Origin: Parvimonas sp015257355
GTDB taxonomy: Bacteria > Bacillota > Clostridia > Tissierellales > Peptoniphilaceae
Assembly: GCF_050262165.1 (NCBI RefSeq)
Contig: NZ_CP189844.1
Length of the DNA stretch: 64,000 bases
Reading direction: 5' to 3' (one strand)
This document shows, piece after piece, positions 33,376-41,776 of the stretch (position 1 is its first letter; the number at the start of each line of letters is the position of its first letter). The position numbers and the translations under genes are program-made. The notes below the pieces were generated by a model. The model saw only the letters and a list, made by a program, of their open reading frames with translations. It did not search any database and was not told where the DNA came from.

Positions 33376-34719
33376 TTATTCGTCGAAAGCAGCACTTCCT
33401 GCTGTTTCTCTTCCTTCAAGTAGTTTAGATGCCATTCCAACAAACCAAGCTACTGCCATTGGAATTACCCAACCAAGACTTAAGCTGAAGAAAGGAAGGC
33501 TTGAAACTACATCTGTAACAACTGGTAAATTTACTTTTACTGATAGTAATGCTTCAACAACTGATATGAAAGTTACAGTGTAACATACTAATCTATAAGT
33601 AAATTTGTTGTATCCAAAATATTTTTCTGTAAGTCCAAGTAATATTAAAACTATTGAAACTGGATATATAGCCACTAAAACCGGAACTGAAACTTTTAAT
33701 ATTGTGTTTAGCCCAAAGTTTGCAACTAAGAATGAAAGGAAAGTCCAAAATACTATCCATTTATGGTATGAAACTTTTTCTTTAGTCATAGTTTCAAAGA
33801 ATTTACTTATACTAGTTATAAGACCTATACAAGTTGTTAAACAAGCAAGAGTGAATATACTAGCAAGTAAAACTATACCAAATTTTCCAAAAACATATTG
33901 TGAAACAGTTGTTAATATTTCAGCACCGTTTTTAACATCTCCAGTCAATCCTGAAGTAGTCATTCCTATATATGCAAGCATTGCATATATTACAAATAAG
34001 AAAGATCCAGCAACTAAACCAACTTTTACAGTATATCCTATAACTTTTTCTTCATCTTCAACTTTGAAAGATTTAACAGCAAGTGATATTACAAGACCAA
34101 AGTTTAAAGCTGCTATTGTGTCCATTGTGTTATAACCTTCTAAGAAACCTTTAACAGTTGAAGAAGTTGCATAATCGCCAACAGGGCTTGTTACAGCATT
34201 TGGATTTTTAAATAGAACACCTACAAACATTACAGTTATTAAAACTAAAAGAGCAGGAGTTAAAAATTTACCCATTCTTGTAACTAATTTGTTTGGTTTT
34301 AAACAAACTAAATAAGCAACTAAGAAAAATACAAAAGTGTAAACAAGTCTTGAAAGACTTAATGATACATTTTCTGGTAAAAATGGAGCAACTGCCATTT
34401 CAAAAGGAAGACTTCCAGCTCTTGGTATTCCAAGTCCAGGTCCTATTGCCATATATATCATTGTTGTAAACACTATTGCAAAATATTTATCTACTTTACT
34501 AGCTAAGTTAGAAAGACCTTTTGTCTTTGCTACAGCTACTACACCTAAGATTGGGAAAACTACTGCAGTTATACCAAATGCAAGTAAGCTTTGGAAAGTT
34601 GCTCCACCAGCTTGTTTTCCTAATAGTGGAGGGAATATTAAATTTCCAGCTCCGAAAAATAAACCAAATAGCATTATTGCTACGCTAAAAAATTGTTCTT
34701 TTGTTAAATTGTTTTTCAT
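33376..34719 (-). CDS. brnQ: Branched-chain amino acid carrier BrnQ
   Basis: Cation-coupled importer of leucine, isoleucine and valine (LIVCS family); 447 residues with about twelve membrane helices. The N-terminus has the family signature FSVAIMLFGLFFGAGNLIFPP. AGGAGG lies seven bases before the ATG. A complete T-box leader lies upstream on the same strand, so synthesis should rise when a branched-chain aminoacyl-tRNA, probably isoleucyl, is uncharged. Confidence 0.95.
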   Translation of the reverse strand: MKNNLTKEQFFSVAIMLFGLFFGAGNLIFPPLLGKQAGGATFQSLLAFGITAVVFPILGVVAVAKTKGLSNLASKVDKYFAIVFTTMIYMAIGPGLGIPRAGSLPFEMAVAPFLPENVSLSLSRLVYTFVFFLVAYLVCLKPNKLVTRMGKFLTPALLVLITVMFVGVLFKNPNAVTSPVGDYATSSTVKGFLEGYNTMDTIAALNFGLVISLAVKSFKVEDEEKVIGYTVKVGLVAGSFLFVIYAMLAYIGMTTSGLTGDVKNGAEILTTVSQYVFGKFGIVLLASIFTLACLTTCIGLITSISKFFETMTKEKVSYHKWIVFWTFLSFLVANFGLNTILKVSVPVLVAIYPVSIVLILLGLTEKYFGYNKFTYRLVCYTVTFISVVEALLSVKVNLPVVTDVVSSLPFFSLSLGWVIPMAVAWFVGMASKLLEGRETAGSAAFDE

Positions 34720-34794
34720 ACAAACCTCCTAAAATTTTTCCTTAACTTTTTGTTTAAATATTCCCATTATGTAAATGATGGCGAGTTATTTGTA

Positions 34795-35049
34795 AAAAAA
34801 AGTCCTTTGTCAAATAGACAAAGGACGAAATAACTTCCGCGGTACCACCTTAATTTTTCAAAAAATGAAACACTCAAACATCTAACAATGTAGGGTTTTG
34901 TTAACGCAAACCACTGCGGGATTCCTTACTTTGTTCACGAATCCTTTAAAAAAGATGATTTTCAAAAATTTTCCGTATTAGTTCTCACCAAACACTAACT
35001 CTCTGAAACTTTCAATTTTCTACTCGTTCTTTCAAATTTATTATTTATA
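34795..35049 (-). promoter_or_regulatory. T-box riboswitch of brnQ
   Basis: Read on the minus strand: Stem I with AGTAGA and the AGAGAG bulge, the distal GGTGAGAAC segment, the specifier side GAAAATCATC, then the antiterminator T-box AAGGTGGTACCGCGG (34852-34838) and the terminator GTCCTTTGTC / GACAAAGGAC with a T tract (34826-34797). The specifier codon is probably ATC (34959-34957), for tRNA-Ile; the exact codon needs a fold. Uncharged tRNA stabilises the antiterminator. Confidence 0.93.
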
Positions 35050-35055
35050 GGTGAT

Positions 35056-35084
35056 ATTTTATCACTAAAAAAAATAATTGTCAA
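35056..35084 (-). promoter_or_regulatory. Promoter of the T-box leader
   Basis: On the minus strand TTGACA (35084-35079) and TAAAAT (35061-35056) are 17 bases apart. Expected start of RNA is near 35049. Confidence 0.85.
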
Positions 35085-35174
35085 TACTTTTTTAAAAATT
35101 TTTTATAAAAAACTTTAAAATAATGAACTGCGAAAATATTTGTTTCATTTTTAAGTGAAAAATATGTATTTTTA

Positions 35175-35203
35175 TTGCTTTTATTCATAATAAGTGATAG
35201 AAT
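35175..35203 (+). promoter_or_regulatory. Promoter of the Crp/Fnr regulator gene
   Basis: TTGCTT (35175-35180) and TAGAAT (35198-35203), 17 bases apart. An inverted repeat TTTCA-N8-TGAAA (35143-35160) lies just upstream of the -35 and could be a regulator site. Confidence 0.65.
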
Positions 35204-35234
35204 TAAATTTACAAAATAGCTTTAGGAGGGTTAA

Positions 35235-35921
35235 ATGAAAACAAAAGATATTAGTTTAGAAACTTTGAAAATTTTTTCTGATTTATCCATTGAAGACATT
35301 GATGAATTCAGAAACGAATTGAATATTATGAAATATAAAAAGAATACATTTTTATTTAAACCCGGAGATAAAGCTAATGTTATGTATATAATAGCAACAG
35401 GTAAAATAAAAGTTTTTACAATTAGTAGTTCCGGAATTGAACAAATGCTTTATATATATCAAAAGGATGATTTCATTGGAGGACTTAATCTTATAAAGAG
35501 AACTGGTTATATCTACTATGGTCAAGCTATTGAAGATACTATGGTAATATCTCTTTCAAGAGAATGTTTTGATAAAATGATTAACAAATACCCTAAAGTT
35601 ACAATAAAAATATTAGAAGAATCATTTTTAAGAATTCGCCATGCAGAAGACTTAGTAACAAGATTAATAGAAAATAGTGCAGACGTAAAAGTTGCATCAC
35701 TTCTTTTAAGTTTGGCTAGAAACTTTGGAGTAAAAAAAATAAACGGAATTTTACTTGAATTAAATATAAGTCGTGAAAATATGGGTTCATTCGCAGGTCT
35801 TACAAGAGAAACTGTAACTCGTAAACTTGCAGAACTAAATTCAAAAGGGGTTATAGAGTTAATAGAAACGAAAAAGATATTAATAAAAGACGTAGATTAT
35901 TTAAAGAATATTATAGGATAG
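35235..35921 (+). CDS. Crp/Fnr-family transcriptional regulator
   Basis: A 228-residue regulator with an N-terminal cyclic-nucleotide-type beta barrel (about 15-125, including FKPGDKANVMYIIATGKIKVF) and a C-terminal helix-turn-helix (NISRENMGSFAGLTRETVTRKLAEL, about 175-205). The set of N-terminal Cys that holds the Fe-S cluster in true FNR is not present, so the signal is unknown. AGGAGGG precedes the ATG. It stands alone, divergent from brnQ, with its own terminator. Confidence 0.92.
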   Translation: MKTKDISLETLKIFSDLSIEDIDEFRNELNIMKYKKNTFLFKPGDKANVMYIIATGKIKVFTISSSGIEQMLYIYQKDDFIGGLNLIKRTGYIYYGQAIEDTMVISLSRECFDKMINKYPKVTIKILEESFLRIRHAEDLVTRLIENSADVKVASLLLSLARNFGVKKINGILLELNISRENMGSFAGLTRETVTRKLAELNSKGVIELIETKKILIKDVDYLKNIIG

Positions 35922-35947
35922 AGGTAATGAAAATTATCTCTTTTTTT
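35920..35947 (+). terminator. Terminator of the Crp/Fnr gene
   Basis: AGAGGTAAT / ATTATCTCT (one G-U pair) with loop GAAA and seven T, overlapping the stop codon. Confidence 0.85.
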
Positions 35948-35989
35948 GTGAAAAATTAAAATAAATTATTTCATAAAACAAAATTTCTA

Positions 35990-36366
35990 TGTATCTACGA
36001 TACATTTACTTATTCTTGTAAACAAGAATAAGTATGAGATCTCTCCACTACGGTCGAGATGACGTATATAGGAAATAGCTTCGATTAGTAGCTTAACGTT
36101 AAAAGTAAATAAACTTCAAAAATAATTTTAAAAAAGAAATAAAAAAATATATAAAACAAAATAGTTCACGTCATAGCACTTTGCAAAGAAAATCCTCCCA
36201 ACACGTCATTTCGACTGTAGCGTTAGCGGAGTGAATCTAGCCCTAACTCTGCTTACTTGTAAGCAGAAGTAGGTCTGACGGGGTAATTGTATCGTTAGAT
36301 ACAATTACTCTGGAGATCTCACAATATTATTTGTTTACAAATAATATTAAGTCCTCTAAAGGACTT
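35990..36366. repeat. Structured intergenic repeat, pair 5, with inserted module
   Basis: Left unit 35990-36117 and right unit 36152-36366. The second left hairpin is TACTTATTCTTG / CAAGAATAAGTA, different in sequence from other copies but fully paired. The right unit carries an extra module (36231-36312) with two hairpins, CTGCTTacttgtAAGCAG and AATTGTATCgttaGATACAATT. It ends with ATTATTTGTttACAAATAAT and AAGTCCTctaAAGGACTT. Confidence 0.88.
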
Positions 36367-36478
36367 AAATAAAGAAATAAAAAACTCAAAATTTCTTTAA
36401 TAAAATTAAGACATTATTTCATATTTATCAGTTTAAAGTCGATTAAAAGTAAAATATAAAATAATTTTGTTAAAAACG

Positions 36479-36507
36479 TTGACAAGATAAAAAATATATG
36501 TTATTAT
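36479..36507 (+). promoter_or_regulatory. Promoter of the leader ORF and NlpC/P60-like gene
   Basis: A perfect TTGACA (36479-36484) and TATTAT (36502-36507), 17 bases apart. Confidence 0.85.
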
Positions 36508-36555
36508 AAATATAATTTAAAATTTTTCCAAAATATTTATTAGGAGGAATTAGTT

Positions 36556-36624
36556 ATGAAGTATAAGAATAATCATAGGTATAAAAACGGAGACACCTGT
36601 ATCCCTTTAAAAGGGATAATATAA
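36556..36624 (+). CDS. 22-residue leader peptide candidate
   Basis: An ORF encoding MKYKNNHRYKNGDTCIPLKG and two Ile, preceded by TAGGAGGAATTAGTT, the best ribosome binding site between the promoter and the next gene. Its end lies within a nested hairpin: ATCCCTTT / AAAGGGAT (36601-36617) inside ACACC / GGTGT (36593-36631), followed by TTATTTTT. The gene downstream starts 88 bases later with its own AAGGAG. A leader role or a short secreted peptide are both possible; no similarity is recognised. Confidence 0.5.
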   Translation: MKYKNNHRYKNGDTCIPLKGII

Positions 36625-36712
36625 TTGGTGTTATTTTTATATAAAAAATTTTATAAAATAGTATATAGCATTTTGCTGTTGATATTAGTATTAATTATAA
36701 GGAGAATAAAAA

Positions 36713-37408
36713 ATGAAAAAAAATATATTTAAAATTGGTGGACTGTCGTTATTGTTAGCATTTAGTTTTATGGCAGTAGGTAGTAGAACTTATGCAAAAG
36801 AAGTAGAAAAGAATGTAATAAGTGAAGTTTCAAATATTAATATAGAAAAATTAAGTGCTAAAGAAGTTGAAAATATTAGACAAAAAATGAATAAAGAATT
36901 AGATAAGCTTCCAGTTTATGAAGATAAAAAATCAAATGAATTATCTAGTAATGGAAAAAAATTAAATTCTATTTCTACAAATTCATCTTATTATCCGACA
37001 AGAGCAGGGATAATTTTAGTTACAACAGATGGGTCATTTGGAAGTCTTGTTGGACATGCTGGAATAATATGGGCTAGCAAGTCTACTATAGAATCATTTC
37101 CAAGTACTGGAGTTAAGAAATTTAAAAACGATTGGGATAGTAGATATAAAAAAGTTTGGGCTGTAACTACAAAAAAATTAAGTGCAAATCAAGAAAATGC
37201 AGTATCCAATTGGTGTGCAAACCAAGTTGGAAAACCATATAACTGGGAATTTACTAAGCCTCATTTAAGAAATAAGTTTTATTGCTCACAATTAGTTTAT
37301 GCAGGATTTTTGGATAAATACAATTTAAATCTTAATTATGGCAGTTGGATAGTATTTCCTTATGATTTAGTAAGAACTAATAATACTTATATAATATATA
37401 AGAAATAG
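36713..37408 (+). CDS. Secreted NlpC/P60-like (YiiX-type) cysteine hydrolase
   Basis: A 231-residue exported protein with signal peptide ending near RTYAKE (about residue 29), a helical linker (35-75), and a permuted papain-like domain from about 95. His115 in VGHAGIIW and Cys191 in KFYCSQLVYAGF are the expected catalytic pair of the YiiX/NlpC-P60 group. Members cut amide bonds in peptidoglycan or lipoprotein-like substrates. AAGGAG precedes the ATG. It follows a putative leader ORF and precedes a membrane-anchored protein by 8 bases. Confidence 0.85.
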   Translation: MKKNIFKIGGLSLLLAFSFMAVGSRTYAKEVEKNVISEVSNINIEKLSAKEVENIRQKMNKELDKLPVYEDKKSNELSSNGKKLNSISTNSSYYPTRAGIILVTTDGSFGSLVGHAGIIWASKSTIESFPSTGVKKFKNDWDSRYKKVWAVTTKKLSANQENAVSNWCANQVGKPYNWEFTKPHLRNKFYCSQLVYAGFLDKYNLNLNYGSWIVFPYDLVRTNNTYIIYKK

Positions 37409-37416
37409 GTTAACTT

Positions 37417-38541
37417 ATGACTAAGAAAAGAAAAATTATATCAATTTTAGTTTTTGCATTGATAGCTATTTCTGGAGTATTTTTATTTTGGAGATATAAA
37501 ACATCAACTCCAAGTTTAAATACTCCAAAAATTACAGAAGAAGAGAGAAGTAAACTTGCAATCGGAATTGTAAAGACAACAAATTTTACCAAAAAGACAA
37601 CAATTCTGGGTTATGATAAAGATTTGAATTTAATTACAGATATAGACTTTCCTTTCACAAATGTTGGTCATTTTGCAAATCCTACTACTTTTAATAAAAA
37701 TTACTATTTTGGACAGGTAATAGGTCATGAATACAAACATGATGAAAATAAAATTTTGGAGGTTAATCTAAAAGACTTTTCATATAAGACTTATGAAGTA
37801 GAGCCTTTTGGACTATATACTATTGCTGAAAATAAGACAAATGTTTTTGGAACTACAAATTCAAATGGAATATCTTATATTACTACAACAAATAAGGATA
37901 ATGGAAAGAAAAAAACGATAGAACTAAAAGCTGAATATATCTCTTTAAGTTTTGCAAATGACAAATATTTGTTCGTAATTTCTGCTAAAGATGACCTTAC
38001 AAAAGAAAGTAAAATAGGAGAAACACTTTTATATGTATATAACAATGACTTGGAACTTGTAAAGAGTATTGAATTGGAACAGTATCAATTTGATAGATTG
38101 AGCAAAATAGGAAATAAATATTATTTTGCAAATGGTGAGAATGAAGATAATAAATATATGATGTATATTTTTGATGAAAATACATTTGAGTTGGAAAAAG
38201 TTGATATAAAGACAAAGAATGTTGTTGATGTTGAAATTTCAGGAGACTATTATATTCTAGGAAGTGCTAATTTCTTACCTCCTTATGATGGAGGAATTAC
38301 TTTTAAAAACATAAAGACAGGAGAGGAGATATTTCACAAATTGGATACAGGAGCAACTAGAATGTTCAAAGTTGATAATTTTCTCTATGTATATCATAAA
38401 TATGAAAATAATATAGATAAAATTGCAAAATATGAAATAAATGGGACGGAACTAAAGAAAATAAAAGAAGTGGAAGTAAAAATAGACGATGTCCCAAATG
38501 ACAATCAATTTGTAACAGGAATGTTTCTTTTTGAAAAGTAA
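37417..38541 (+). CDS. Membrane-anchored protein, possible beta-propeller, unknown function
   Basis: A 374-residue protein with an N-terminal membrane helix (about residues 7-24) and a large extracellular part. That part consists of repeated strand-rich units, such as LNLITDIDF, ILEVNLKDFSYKTYEVE and TLLYVYNNDLELVKSIELE, which suggest a propeller-like fold; no named family is recognised. Its ribosome binding site is weak (AGGTTAACTT), and it is probably translated with the upstream hydrolase gene. A strong terminator ends the pair. Confidence 0.75.
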   Translation: MTKKRKIISILVFALIAISGVFLFWRYKTSTPSLNTPKITEEERSKLAIGIVKTTNFTKKTTILGYDKDLNLITDIDFPFTNVGHFANPTTFNKNYYFGQVIGHEYKHDENKILEVNLKDFSYKTYEVEPFGLYTIAENKTNVFGTTNSNGISYITTTNKDNGKKKTIELKAEYISLSFANDKYLFVISAKDDLTKESKIGETLLYVYNNDLELVKSIELEQYQFDRLSKIGNKYYFANGENEDNKYMMYIFDENTFELEKVDIKTKNVVDVEISGDYYILGSANFLPPYDGGITFKNIKTGEEIFHKLDTGATRMFKVDNFLYVYHKYENNIDKIAKYEINGTELKKIKEVEVKIDDVPNDNQFVTGMFLFEK

Positions 38542-38555
38542 ATAATTAGATATTA

Positions 38556-38586
38556 GAAAAAGTAGACTTTTTAGTCTACTTTTTTA
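38556..38586 (+). terminator. Terminator after the membrane-anchored protein gene
   Basis: AAAAAGTAGACT / AGTCTACTTTTTT with loop TTTT. Confidence 0.93.
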
Positions 38587-38607
38587 TTGCTTGTTTACAT
38601 GCAATGG

Positions 38608-39017
38608 TGTATCTACGATACATTTACTTTTGCTAACGCAAAAGTATGAGATCTCTCCACTTCATTCGTTTCACTCATTTCGGTCGAGATGACGTATAAG
38701 GGAATAATCGTTGTTTAATAGCTAGACGTTAAGATTAAATAAACTTCGAATTATCTTTATAAATGTAGTAGAAAAAATATAATAAAAAATCATATAAACT
38801 TATTTAGAAAATATATAAAACAAAATAATTCACGTCATATACTATGCAAAGAAAAGCTACCAACACGTCATCTCGACCGTAGTGAATCTAGCCCTAACTT
38901 TGTTTACTTGTAAACAAAAGTAGGTCTGACGAGGTAATTGTATCGTTAGATACAATTGCTCTGGAGATCTCACACTATTATTTGTTTACAAATAATAGTA
39001 AGTCCTGTAAAGGACTT
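38608..39017. repeat. Structured intergenic repeat, pair 6, with inserted module
   Basis: Left unit 38608-38748, right unit 38816-39017. The same extra module as in pair 5 is present (38884-38962), but its first hairpin is TTGTTTActtgTAAACAA instead of CTGCTT / AAGCAG, a paired change. The end hairpins are CTATTATTTGTttACAAATAATAG-like and AAGTCCTgtaAAGGACTT. Confidence 0.88.
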
Positions 39018-39095
39018 AAAAAAGTAAAATTAATCTTAATTGGTTATTTTTACAAATAACGTTCGACTATTAAAAATATAATTTAACATCAGTTA

Positions 39096-39149
39096 TTGAC
39101 TTATTTTTAGTTCAATGTTAAAATTTATTTGACTTACATATGTCAAATA
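39096..39149 (+). promoter_or_regulatory. mod operon promoter with palindrome at the start site
   Basis: TTGACT (39096-39101) and TAAAAT (39119-39124) are 17 bases apart. Directly downstream, TATTTGAC (39126-39133) and GTCAAATA (39142-39149) form a perfect inverted repeat with an 8-base spacer, covering the expected transcription start. That position suits a repressor, for example one sensing molybdate; the regulator is not identified. Confidence 0.72.
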
Positions 39150-39167
39150 TATTTTAAGGAGAATGTT

Positions 39168-39986
39168 ATGAAAAAATTATTAAGAGTTTTTTTAGTTTTA
39201 ACTATGATTCTTGGTTTTACTGCATGTTCTTCTAAAAAAGCAGAAAACAATGAAACAAAAGTTGAAAAGACAGAAAAGAAAAAGTTAAATGTTTATTGTG
39301 CAGCTTCAATGACTGAAACTATGCAAGAAATCAAAAAAATTTATGAAGAAAAACATAAGGATATTGAATTAGTTTATACTTTTGATTCTTCAGGAACTTT
39401 AAAAAAACAAATTGAACAAGGTTCAGATGTAGATATTTTTATCTCTGCAGCATCTAAACAAATGAATGCTTTGGATAAGTCAAAGACTCCAGATGCAAAA
39501 GTTGTTATTGATGAATCAAGTAGATTCAACCTTTTAGAAAATAAAGTTGTTCTTGCTGTTACTAAGGGAAATTCTTTAGGTCTTAAAGATTTCACAGATT
39601 TAACAAAAACTGAAATTTCAAAAATAGCTCTTGGTAATTCTGATGTTCCTGTTGGTCAATATTCAGAAGAGCTTTTGAAAAACTTAAAAATTTGGGATGA
39701 AATTCAAAGTAAAGTTACTTTTGGAAGCAATGTTAAGGAAGTTACAACTTGGATTAAGGAAGGAGTTGCAAATTGTGGTATAATATATGCAACTGACGCT
39801 TATTCAGCTGGTCTCGAAGTTGTTGCTACTGCAAAAGAAGGAATGATTAAGACTCCTGTTCTATATCCGGCAGCTGTTTTGAAAAATTCTAAAAATCCAA
39901 AAGAAGCTAAAGAATTTTTAGAATTCTTAAAAGGTGATGAATGTAAGGCAATTTTTGAAAAAGTTGGCTTTACAAGAGCAAAATAA
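39168..39986 (+). CDS. modA: Molybdate ABC transporter substrate-binding lipoprotein
   Basis: Periplasmic-type binding protein anchored as a lipoprotein (lipobox GFTAC, Cys20); 272 residues from the ATG at 39168, which follows AAGGAGAATGTT. The body matches ModA: LNVYCAASMTETMQEI at the start, DVDIFISAAS, and the late CGIIYATDAYSAG segment. It supplies oxyanion, presumably molybdate, to ModBC. The following moa genes strongly support molybdate rather than tungstate or sulfate. Confidence 0.93.
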   Translation: MKKLLRVFLVLTMILGFTACSSKKAENNETKVEKTEKKKLNVYCAASMTETMQEIKKIYEEKHKDIELVYTFDSSGTLKKQIEQGSDVDIFISAASKQMNALDKSKTPDAKVVIDESSRFNLLENKVVLAVTKGNSLGLKDFTDLTKTEISKIALGNSDVPVGQYSEELLKNLKIWDEIQSKVTFGSNVKEVTTWIKEGVANCGIIYATDAYSAGLEVVATAKEGMIKTPVLYPAAVLKNSKNPKEAKEFLEFLKGDECKAIFEKVGFTRAK

Positions 39987-40031
39987 TTTAAAAAATAATT
40001 AATTAAAATGTAGTATGAAAGGGAAGTGTTT

Positions 40032-40694
40032 ATGGAGCTTTTTCCTCTTTTAAATTCGCTAAGGATAGCGTTGATTTCATCAATTATAACTTTTTTTATA
40101 GGGATATTCTTAGCATATTATATTTCAAAACTTAATAGATTTATAAGGGGAATTTTGGATGTTATTTTAACACTTCCTTTAGTATTACCACCAACAGTTA
40201 TCGGTTTTTTCATTTTGAGATTATTATCTCCGAGAAGTGCAATAGGAGGTTTTTTCTTCGAAAAGTTTTCAATTAGACTTGTTATGACTTGGTATTCCGC
40301 AATTTTTGCAACTGTTATTGTAACTTTTCCTCTTATGTATAGAATTGCTAGAAGTTCATTTCAAAATTTTGATATGAATTTAAAATACGTTGCTCAAACT
40401 CTTGGAAAAAGTAATACTTGGATTTTCTGGAGAATTATTTTACCTAATTGTAAACAGGGCATTTTAGCAGGACTTGTTTTAAGTTTTGCAAGAGCACTTG
40501 GAGAATATGGTGCAACAAGTATGGTTTCTGGATACACTCCAAATGATACTGCTACAATTTCAACAACAGTGTATCAGCTTTGGAGAACGGGAAATGATGC
40601 TCTAGCATATAAATGGGTGCTTGTAAATATTGTTATTTCATTTACAGTCCTCATTATTATAAATATGTTAGAAAATAAAGCAGTTAAGGAATAA
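40032..40694 (+). CDS. modB: Molybdate ABC transporter permease
   Basis: A 220-residue membrane protein with about five helices and the permease coupling motif EYGATSMVSGYTPND near residue 155. The ATG at 40032 is preferred (AAAGGG eight bases upstream) over a GTG at 40026. It lies 45 bases after modA and 14 before modC. ModB of this length and motif works as a homodimer with ModC. Confidence 0.93.
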   Translation: MELFPLLNSLRIALISSIITFFIGIFLAYYISKLNRFIRGILDVILTLPLVLPPTVIGFFILRLLSPRSAIGGFFFEKFSIRLVMTWYSAIFATVIVTFPLMYRIARSSFQNFDMNLKYVAQTLGKSNTWIFWRIILPNCKQGILAGLVLSFARALGEYGATSMVSGYTPNDTATISTTVYQLWRTGNDALAYKWVLVNIVISFTVLIIINMLENKAVKE

Positions 40695-40708
40695 TATTGG
40701 AGCAATTT

Positions 40709-41749
40709 ATGATTTATGTTGATATTGAAAAGAAATTCGGAAAATTTACTTTAAAGACAAAATTCCAATTTGATAACGAGATTATGGGACTTTTAGGAGC
40801 ATCTGGAAGCGGAAAAAGTCTTACTTTAAAATGTATTGCAGGAATTGAAAAACCCGATAAAGGAAGAATTGTATTAAATGATAGAGTTCTATTTGACTCT
40901 GAAAAAAAGATAAATATTTCTCCTAAGGATAGAAATATTGGTTATCTATTCCAAGACTATGCTCTCTTTCCTAATATGAATGTATATGAAAATATCAAAG
41001 TGGGTATAAGAGATGGAGAAAATTTTGATAAATTAATTATGGAAAAGCTTGAAGAAATGAGGATTTCTCATTTAAAAGATAAGAAGATTAACGAAATTTC
41101 TGGCGGAGAAAAGCAAAGGGTAGCTCTTGCTAGATTACTTATAAATAAGCCTGAAATTATACTTTTAGATGAACCATTTTCTGCTTTGGATGACTATTTG
41201 AAATCAAAAATAGAATTGGAAGTTGCAGAAGTTTTAAGAAATTACAAAATACCTACAATTCTAGTTTCTCATAGTAGAGCAGAAGTTTATAGACTTTGCA
41301 ATGAAATCTGTGTTATGACTAATGGTAAAAGTGAAGATCTTATGAATAAAAAAGAGCTTTTTAAAAATCCAAAAACTTTTTCGTCCTGTCTTATTTCAGG
41401 TTGTAAAAATTTCTCTGAAATTGAAAAGATTTCAGAGAATAGACTAAGAGCTTTAGATTGGAATGTTGAGCTTGAAACTTCTGAAAAGATTTTAGAAAAC
41501 CATAATCTATTAGGTATTCGTGCACATCTTATAGAATTTGAAAAAGCAGATAAGAATTCATTTGATGTTGAAGTTGAAAGAGTTGTAGAAGATGTTTTTA
41601 CTTATATAATACTTGTAAGAAGAAAAAATGCAAGAAAATATATAAGAGTTGAAGTTGATAAGCATATTTGGAAAAATGTAGAAAATAAAGAAATTCTTTT
41701 TATCACAATGAGAAAAGAGGATTTAATTTTAATGGTAGAAAATAATTAA
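40709..41749 (+). CDS. modC: Molybdate ABC transporter ATPase
   Basis: A 346-residue ATPase. Walker A GASGSGKS is near residue 31, the Q-loop region YLFQDYALFPNM near 78, the signature ISGGEKQRVALAR near 127 and Walker B IILLDEPFSALDD near 147. The C-terminal 110 residues form a regulatory extension with a TOBE-like pattern. The ATG at 40709 has TTGGAG six bases upstream, better than the TTG at 40697. It completes modABC. Confidence 0.92.
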   Translation: MIYVDIEKKFGKFTLKTKFQFDNEIMGLLGASGSGKSLTLKCIAGIEKPDKGRIVLNDRVLFDSEKKINISPKDRNIGYLFQDYALFPNMNVYENIKVGIRDGENFDKLIMEKLEEMRISHLKDKKINEISGGEKQRVALARLLINKPEIILLDEPFSALDDYLKSKIELEVAEVLRNYKIPTILVSHSRAEVYRLCNEICVMTNGKSEDLMNKKELFKNPKTFSSCLISGCKNFSEIEKISENRLRALDWNVELETSEKILENHNLLGIRAHLIEFEKADKNSFDVEVERVVEDVFTYIILVRRKNARKYIRVEVDKHIWKNVENKEILFITMRKEDLILMVENN

Positions 41750-41776
41750 TTACGTTAAAAATCGATAGGAGATTAT

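Noticed and set aside
33605..34135. Plus-strand ORF of 176 residues
   Set aside because: It is a shadow of brnQ on the other strand, without a ribosome binding site or recognisable domain.
39126..39149. FNR box controlled by the Crp/Fnr gene at 35235
   Set aside because: The spacing (8 bases between TTGAC-type arms) is too long for the classical 14-bp site, so no link to that regulator is claimed.
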